DNA of 9,219 nt from JBCBSS01 sp039819065 (GTDB lineage: Bacteria > Bacteroidota > Bacteroidia > Cytophagales > Cyclobacteriaceae). The position numbers and the translations under genes are program-made. The first letter of the stretch is position 1; each line of letters starts with the position of its first letter. Positions 5,659 to 9,219 of the stretch are shown here, piece by piece. Where the stretch lies: NCBI GenBank assembly GCA_039819065.1, contig JBCBSS010000210.1:1-9219 (forward strand), given 5' to 3'. The notes beneath the pieces were generated by a model that did not search any database, was not told the origin of the DNA, and saw nothing but the letters and a program-made list of their open reading frames with translations.

Positions 5659-6816
5659 ATGAATAGAAAAATCAGAATGGGGATGGTCGGTGGAGGATTG
5701 GATGCCTTTATTGGTGCAGTACATAGAAAAGCCGCTGCACTGGATGGTGAGATAGAATTAGTATGTGGGGCGTTCAGTAGCAAACCTGACAAATCCAAAG
5801 CCACAGGGGAAGCCCTTTACCTGCCCGCCAATCGGGTTTACGATAGCTTCGCAACCATGATCCAAAGCGAGAAAGAACTACCTGAAGGGGAGAAGATGGA
5901 CTTTGTATCGATCGTGACGCCCAATCACTTGCACTTTGAGCCTGCCAGAATGGCCCTGGAAAATGGCTTTCACGTGATGATCGATAAGCCGATTGCCTAT
6001 TCACTGGATGAGGCACAGCAACTGCAAACTATGGTTGATAATACAGGCCTACTTTTAGGCTTAACGCATACTTATACCGGCTATCCGATGGTCAAGGAAG
6101 CACGGCAAATCATAAGCTCTGGTCAGCTCGGCACCATCAGGAAAGTATTTGTAGAATACCCGCAGGGATGGCTTTCTACACCGTTAGAACAAAGCGGTCA
6201 GAAACAAGCCGATTGGCGTACCGACCCTGCAAGATCAGGTAAAAGCGGTTGCATGGGTGATATCGGCACGCACGCTGCGAATCTGGCGGAATACATCACC
6301 GGACTGAAGATCTCACAACTGTGCGCAGACCTCAATACCGTGATTGAGGGTAGAATGCTGGACGATGACGGTGCCATATTGCTACGTTTCGACAATGGAG
6401 CGTCTGGTGTATTGATAGCCACTCAGGTGGCTGCTGGTGAGGAAAACCCCTTGAGAATAAGGGTTTATGGAGAAAAGGGAGGCTTAGATTGGCTACAAGA
6501 AGAACCGAATACTTTGACTCTTAAGTGGCTCGATAAACCAAGAGAAGTGCTAAGGACTGGCGCTAATTACGCTCATCTGTCCAGCTATGCCTTACACAAT
6601 GCTCGCTTACCCTCAGGCCATCCAGAAGGCTACCTGGAAGCGTTCGCCAATATTTACAGGAATTTTGCTCTATCACTTCGTGCCATTCAAAATGGGCAAA
6701 CACCATCTCCGGAAATGCTGGATTTTCCTAAGGTCGACGAAGGCGTCAGTGGCATGGCGTTCATCGATAAAGTCATCGAATCGAGCCAAAGCGATCAAAA
6801 ATGGACCAGTATGTAA
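5659..6816 (+). CDS. Cytoplasmic Gfo/Idh/MocA family oxidoreductase
   Basis: A 385-residue NAD(P)-dependent sugar oxidoreductase without signal peptide or membrane segment, so cytoplasmic. The N-terminal Rossmann domain (about 4-130) shows MGMVGGGLDAFIG (7-19), a glycine-rich loop typical of a subfamily in which GAVHR (19-23) follows. TPNHLHFEPA (87-96) is the usual T-P-N-x-x-H element. Lys110 lies in IDKP, the family's E-K-P position. The C-terminal alpha/beta domain carries CMGDIGTHAANLAEY (198-212) with Asp201 and His205, the usual catalytic pair region. The gene follows an exported oxidoreductase and a 3-keto-glycoside hydrolase, so a plausible job is reduction of imported 3-keto-sugar to the parent sugar. 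An inositol- or other sugar dehydrogenase cannot be excluded. The terminator at 5288-5320 suggests independent transcription. The ATG at 5659 gives the complete Rossmann strand and no upstream alternative fits better. Confidence 0.92.
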   Translation: MNRKIRMGMVGGGLDAFIGAVHRKAAALDGEIELVCGAFSSKPDKSKATGEALYLPANRVYDSFATMIQSEKELPEGEKMDFVSIVTPNHLHFEPARMALENGFHVMIDKPIAYSLDEAQQLQTMVDNTGLLLGLTHTYTGYPMVKEARQIISSGQLGTIRKVFVEYPQGWLSTPLEQSGQKQADWRTDPARSGKSGCMGDIGTHAANLAEYITGLKISQLCADLNTVIEGRMLDDDGAILLRFDNGASGVLIATQVAAGEENPLRIRVYGEKGGLDWLQEEPNTLTLKWLDKPREVLRTGANYAHLSSYALHNARLPSGHPEGYLEAFANIYRNFALSLRAIQNGQTPSPEMLDFPKVDEGVSGMAFIDKVIESSQSDQKWTSM

Positions 6817-6889
6817 ACGTTTGAAGGCTATCATCATGATCGGTTTGTGGACCACCAGGTTGAAGTACAAAGAAACTACCAAATGAAGC

Positions 6890-6915
6890 CTTCCTCCTGT
6901 TTTTCTGGGAGGAAG
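6890..6915. repeat. Hairpin, possible 3' end of the oxidoreductase transcript
   Basis: CTTCCTCC (6890-6897) pairs with GGAGGAAG (6908-6915) around a T-rich 10-base loop. It lies about 75 bases after the stop codon at 6816. No U-tract follows on either strand, so it is not a classical intrinsic terminator, though it could protect an RNA 3' end. Confidence 0.35.
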
Positions 6916-6978
6916 CACAAAAGTAGCTTGTGTGCTAGGACAGACCATTTCAATTTGCACTACAGTCATTCTGGCGAT

Positions 6979-7010
6979 TGTCCCCCGCTGGCGGGGGTAG
7001 GGGGTGGACA
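6979..7010. repeat. GC-rich hairpin element with short flanking inverted repeat
   Basis: CCCCCGC (6982-6988) and GCGGGGG (6991-6997) form a compact stem, followed by TAGGGGGT. TGTCC (6979-6983) and GGACA (7006-7010) bound the element as inverted repeats. The composition is strongly unlike its AT-rich surroundings. It resembles short GC-rich intergenic repeats common in Bacteroidota, but copy number cannot be judged from one window. Confidence 0.55.
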
Positions 7011-7012
7011 CA

Positions 7013-7047
7013 AAGTAATTAGATTACTCTCAGTAATCTAATTACTT
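7013..7047. repeat. 35-bp nested palindrome (two AGTAAT-N3-ATTACT sites)
   Basis: Arms 7013-7028 and 7032-7047 are perfect 16-bp reverse complements around CTC. Each arm is itself a dyad: AGTAATTAGATTACT (7014-7028) and AGTAATCTAATTACT (7032-7046). The block is therefore both one long hairpin and two tandem 15-bp dyads with an 18-bp period. No U-run follows on the plus strand, so a terminator is unlikely. A double operator or a cruciform-forming repeat fits better. Confidence 0.7.
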
Positions 7048-7095
7048 AGAAAATCAGAGCACCACTCGCTACATATCCACAAATGATTATACCGG

Positions 7096-7166
7096 ATATC
7101 ATCAATTGATCATATAGATTTTGCACCTTTTAAGGCCAAGAATGTTCTGTCCAATATCAATTGATC
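7096..7166. repeat. Two copies of ATCAATTGATC upstream of the aldolase gene
   Basis: ATCAATTGATC occurs at 7101-7111 and 7156-7166, starting 55 bp apart. The first lies in a 20-bp near-palindrome (7096-7115) with one mismatched pair; the second has only the 10-bp core symmetry. Two spaced copies of a dyad before a gene suggest a paired regulator site, but no factor is known. Confidence 0.35.
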
Positions 7167-7278
7167 GACCGTTGGATTCAATACATTTCTATGGTATAGT
7201 GTGGTTTAAGGTCATTTTGTTGGCAAAACTTATCAAATAGTTAACTATTATGGCTGCAACTATTAGTACAGAGTTAGA

Positions 7279-7286
7279 TATATTTG
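7279..7286 (+). promoter_or_regulatory. Candidate -7 box of the aldolase gene
   Basis: TATATTTG is an exact match to TAnnTTTG and lies 28 bases before the ATG at 7315, giving a leader of about 20 bases. No good -33 TTG is seen at 19-21 bp upstream, where only CTG (7254-7256) is near. The leader is AT-rich without a Shine-Dalgarno motif. Confidence 0.45.
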
Positions 7287-7314
7287 TTTATGTTAATTTT
7301 TTAATTGTCAATTC

Positions 7315-8394
7315 ATGGATAATACAGCCTTAAAATTCAGCCCAGGGGTAATTACCGGCGATCAGGTAAAAGAGATTCTTGACTATGCCAACGATAATAA
7401 CTTTGCGTTACCCGCTGTAAACGTAATAGGAACTAATTCAGTCAATTCCGTATTAGAAACCGCAAGAGAGGTCAACTCTCCGGTGATCGTCCAATTCTCT
7501 AACGGTGGTGCCGCCTTCTTCGCTGGAAAGGGGCTTTCTAACGAAAACCAAAGGGCCAGCATCATCGGTGCCATCTCTGGTGCCCAGCATGTACATGCAC
7601 TGGCCGAGCATTACGGTGTTACCGTAATCCTCCACACTGACCACGCCGCCAAAAAGCTTTTGCCTTGGATTGATGGTATGCTTGATGCCGGCGAAAAGTA
7701 CTTCGATGAGCATGGCAAGCCACTATTCAGTTCTCACATGATAGATCTTTCCGAAGAGTCTTTAGAAGAGAACATTGCCACTTGCAAAACCTACCTGGAG
7801 AGAATGAGCAAAATGGGTATGACCCTCGAGATCGAGTTAGGTGTAACCGGTGGTGAAGAAGATGGTGTGGATAACACGGATGTAGACAGTTCTAAATTAT
7901 ACACTCAACCTGAGGAAGTTTCTTTTGCTTATGAAGAGCTTAAAAGTGTGAGTGACAACTTTACCATAGCCGCTGCTTTTGGTAATGTGCACGGTGTTTA
8001 TAAGCCAGGTAACGTGAAGTTGGAGCCAGTTATCCTTAAAAACTCCCAGGATTACATTCAGGAGAAATACGGCACTGGACCTACTCCTGTGAACTTCGTA
8101 TTCCACGGAGGCTCAGGATCATCTCAAGAGCAGATTAGAGAGGCCATAGAGTATGGCGCAGTTAAAATGAATATTGATACTGACATGCAGTGGGCATTCT
8201 GGGATGGTATCAGAGGCTATTATGAAGATAAGAAAGGATATCTGCAAGCTCAGATCGGAAACCCTGAAGGTGATGACAAGCCTAATAAGAAATTCTACGA
8301 TCCAAGAAACTGGCTAAGAGAAGGAGAAAAGAGCTTTGTAACCAGACTCAAGCAAGCTTTCGAAGATCTCAATTGTATCAATAGAAATGCCTAA
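7315..8394 (+). CDS. fbaA: Class II fructose-bisphosphate aldolase
   Basis: This cytoplasmic zinc enzyme of glycolysis and gluconeogenesis reversibly splits fructose 1,6-bisphosphate into dihydroxyacetone phosphate and glyceraldehyde 3-phosphate. The 359-residue length and segments match the E. coli FbaA type (class IIA). The catalytic Asp109 and zinc ligand His110 lie in LHTDHAAKKLLPWIDG. Glu172 and Glu174 lie in LEIELGVTGGEEDGVDN. The zinc ligands His226 (GNVHGVYKPGN) and His264 (FHGGSGSS) are present, as is Asn286 in VKMNIDTDMQWA. The phosphate-binding region includes QFSNGGA (60-66), and YDPRNWLR (328-335) carries the conserved Arg331. No key residue is missing. The gene has its own candidate -7 box and terminator and appears monocistronic. 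It links only generally to the sugar genes upstream. The start at 7315 aligns with the family N-terminus. Confidence 0.98.
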   Translation: MDNTALKFSPGVITGDQVKEILDYANDNNFALPAVNVIGTNSVNSVLETAREVNSPVIVQFSNGGAAFFAGKGLSNENQRASIIGAISGAQHVHALAEHYGVTVILHTDHAAKKLLPWIDGMLDAGEKYFDEHGKPLFSSHMIDLSEESLEENIATCKTYLERMSKMGMTLEIELGVTGGEEDGVDNTDVDSSKLYTQPEEVSFAYEELKSVSDNFTIAAAFGNVHGVYKPGNVKLEPVILKNSQDYIQEKYGTGPTPVNFVFHGGSGSSQEQIREAIEYGAVKMNIDTDMQWAFWDGIRGYYEDKKGYLQAQIGNPEGDDKPNKKFYDPRNWLREGEKSFVTRLKQAFEDLNCINRNA

Positions 8395-8420
8395 GGCATA
8401 TTAGGAAATAAAAGACAATG

Positions 8421-8453
8421 AAAAGCACTTCGTAAGAGGTGCTTTTTTGTTTT
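8421..8453 (+). terminator. Intrinsic terminator of the aldolase gene
   Basis: AAAAGCAC (8421-8428) pairs with GTGCTTTT (8439-8446) around a 10-base loop and continues as a T-rich tail (TTTTTTGTTTT). It begins 26 bases after the stop codon. Confidence 0.88.
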
Positions 8454-8573
8454 CAACCATTTATACATACTGATTGTTTTCTGGGCCTCATTGCAAGGTT
8501 TATCGTGGTAATCTTATTGATTAACGAAGCATTTTTCGCTTTCTGGTTGTGTATTTGCTTCTAGAAAAAGTGA

Positions 8574-9035
8574 TCAGATAGACAGTTCATAGTTTAGCTC
8601 ATCAATGTATTTTCTCAAACTACGGCCAATGGGTTCTTCTGTAAAATCTTTCGCCACCTCAAAAGGGTCAACTACAGCGTTTTCTTTCCCTCTATTAAAA
8701 CCTCCTACGACATATTTGAGAAACGTTCTTGAATCACGCTGTTCATTAAGTAGCCAGTAACCATCAAATCTTTGAACTGCCCATTCACCGATAAAGTATC
8801 CCATGATGGTCAAAAGCCAGTTCCTGTCACCTTCTTCAATCTGTTGCAGTGATAAGTATTGGTCTAGCGAATCTACAAATTGTTCCGCATCTAGTAAGAC
8901 CATGTGTGGCTCTTCATAACCTAGATCAGTCATAAACTCAGTGAGGATAGGCATCCTTTCAGAAAGGAAAGATTCAAATCCTGCTTTTCTTTTTTCGAGT
9001 GACGCTTTTATTGCATCTGACAGGTCATTATTCAT
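8574..9035 (-). CDS. Soluble protein of unknown function
   Basis: A 153-residue acidic, helix-rich protein that I do not recognise as a named family. It has no signal peptide or membrane segment. Residues 1-70 look helical and charged. The centre contains GYFIGEW (79-85) followed by DGYW (91-94), and DPF (123-125) lies in a more variable region before a C-terminal helix. The spaced pattern Y-x-x-G-E, then W, then D-P-F recalls small bacterial proteins of unknown role, some of which act as immunity partners, but this is a weak similarity by eye. It converges with the aldolase gene, has no partner gene in the window, and shows no clear promoter. An in-frame stop two codons before the ATG supports the chosen start. 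Codon use looks like that of the neighbours. Confidence 0.72.
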   Translation of the reverse strand: MNNDLSDAIKASLEKRKAGFESFLSERMPILTEFMTDLGYEEPHMVLLDAEQFVDSLDQYLSLQQIEEGDRNWLLTIMGYFIGEWAVQRFDGYWLLNEQRDSRTFLKYVVGGFNRGKENAVVDPFEVAKDFTEEPIGRSLRKYIDELNYELSI

Positions 9036-9219
9036 AGACTATGATGATAACTCTATTTTCGGACAAAGACTTCTTAACTTAGATGAAGAGCAGCCTTTTA
9101 AGCACATATTGTCCTTTTGGGTGTCAATCAGTATTATGTACAAACGCTGGTTCAAATAAGAGCTATGATGGACTAGCTTTTCATTAAAAAAAACAAATCA
9201 ATTTAGGTACTGATCGACA

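Larger units (their letters stand above)
6817..7314. other. Structured intergenic region between the oxidoreductase and aldolase genes
   Basis: No credible gene is present. The order of elements is: a hairpin at 6890-6915 (CTTCCTCC / GGAGGAAG, 10-base loop, no U-run); a GC-rich hairpin at 6979-7010; the nested palindrome at 7013-7047; two copies of ATCAATTGATC at 7101-7111 and 7156-7166; and the aldolase -7 box at 7279-7286. A long leader or regulatory region for the aldolase gene is possible, but no known riboswitch or RNA family was recognised. Confidence 0.5.

Noticed and set aside
2738..6816. A single operon for the three sugar genes
   Set aside because: Gaps of 216 and 398 bp and a strong terminator at 5288-5320 argue for at least two transcription units.
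6991..7007. G-quadruplex at the GC-rich element
   Set aside because: Only two long G runs and one GG are present, too few for a standard four-run quadruplex; the adjacent C run favours a simple hairpin.
6587..7041. Frames at 6587-6886, 6673-7011 and 6847-7041 around the end of the second oxidoreductase gene
   Set aside because: They overlap a real gene end or run through the GC-rich hairpin, share no family features, and read as translated repeat sequence.
7013..7047. CRISPR repeat or intrinsic terminator
   Set aside because: There are no regularly spaced unique spacers and no cas gene, and no U-tract follows the hairpin on the plus strand.
8955..8967. CCTTTC-A-GAAAGG palindrome
   Set aside because: It lies inside the coding region of the unknown gene and is short enough to be chance, although a similar CTTTCAGAAAG occurs at about 5534-5544.
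8941..9159. 72-codon plus-strand frame extending beyond the start of the unknown gene
   Set aside because: Its first 30 codons are antisense to the gene at 8574-9035. The remaining tail (DYDDNSIFGQRLLNL onward) looks protein-like but has no start or promoter of its own. It could be a remnant, but there is not enough to call it.

Overview
The window looks like a chromosomal segment of a Bacteroidota bacterium, probably of the Cytophagales/Flavobacteriia kind. This rests on several observations. Start codons lack Shine-Dalgarno sequences and have A-rich leaders. Several -7 boxes fit the Bacteroidota consensus TAnnTTTG. The lipoprotein has an acidic tail after its lipobox cysteine. A Tat-exported Gfo/Idh/MocA oxidoreductase is paired with a DUF1080 (3-keto-glycoside hydrolase) lipoprotein. 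The genus cannot be named from the sequence alone.

Layout. Positions 1-114 hold the N-terminus of a secreted protein on the minus strand, cut by the window edge. Positions 370-897 (minus) encode a small two-helix membrane protein with a PH-like tail. Positions 977-2221 (minus) encode the condensing enzyme FabF. It has a strong terminator and a promoter whose spacer is completely filled by a perfect 20-bp palindrome. Positions 2222-2737 have no convincing gene. Three plus-strand genes follow: a Tat-exported Gfo/Idh/MocA protein (2738-4246), a DUF1080 lipoprotein (4463-5260, with a terminator) and a second, cytoplasmic Gfo/Idh/MocA protein (5659-6816). Positions 6817-7314 are a structured intergenic region with a GC-rich hairpin directly beside a 35-bp nested palindrome. 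Class II fructose-bisphosphate aldolase (7315-8394) ends in a terminator. A minus-strand gene of unknown function (8574-9035) closes the window.

How the genes fit together. The coherent group is 2738-6816. By family knowledge, Gfo/Idh/MocA enzymes can oxidise the C3 hydroxyl of a glycoside and DUF1080 enzymes cleave the resulting 3-keto-glycoside. A second Gfo/Idh/MocA enzyme can return 3-keto-sugar to sugar. Signal sequences put the first two steps outside the cytoplasm and the last inside. The genes are spaced 216 and 398 bp apart, with a terminator between the second and third, so this is a functional neighbourhood and not a tight operon. FabF and aldolase are housekeeping enzymes with their own transcription signals.

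The most notable non-coding signals are the fabF operator-promoter and the double palindrome at 7013-7047. There is no evidence for CRISPR, phage, intact insertion sequence, tRNA or rRNA. Nothing in the window amounts to a clearly new system; the best candidates for new biology are the regulatory palindromes and the compartment-split 3-keto-glycoside route.
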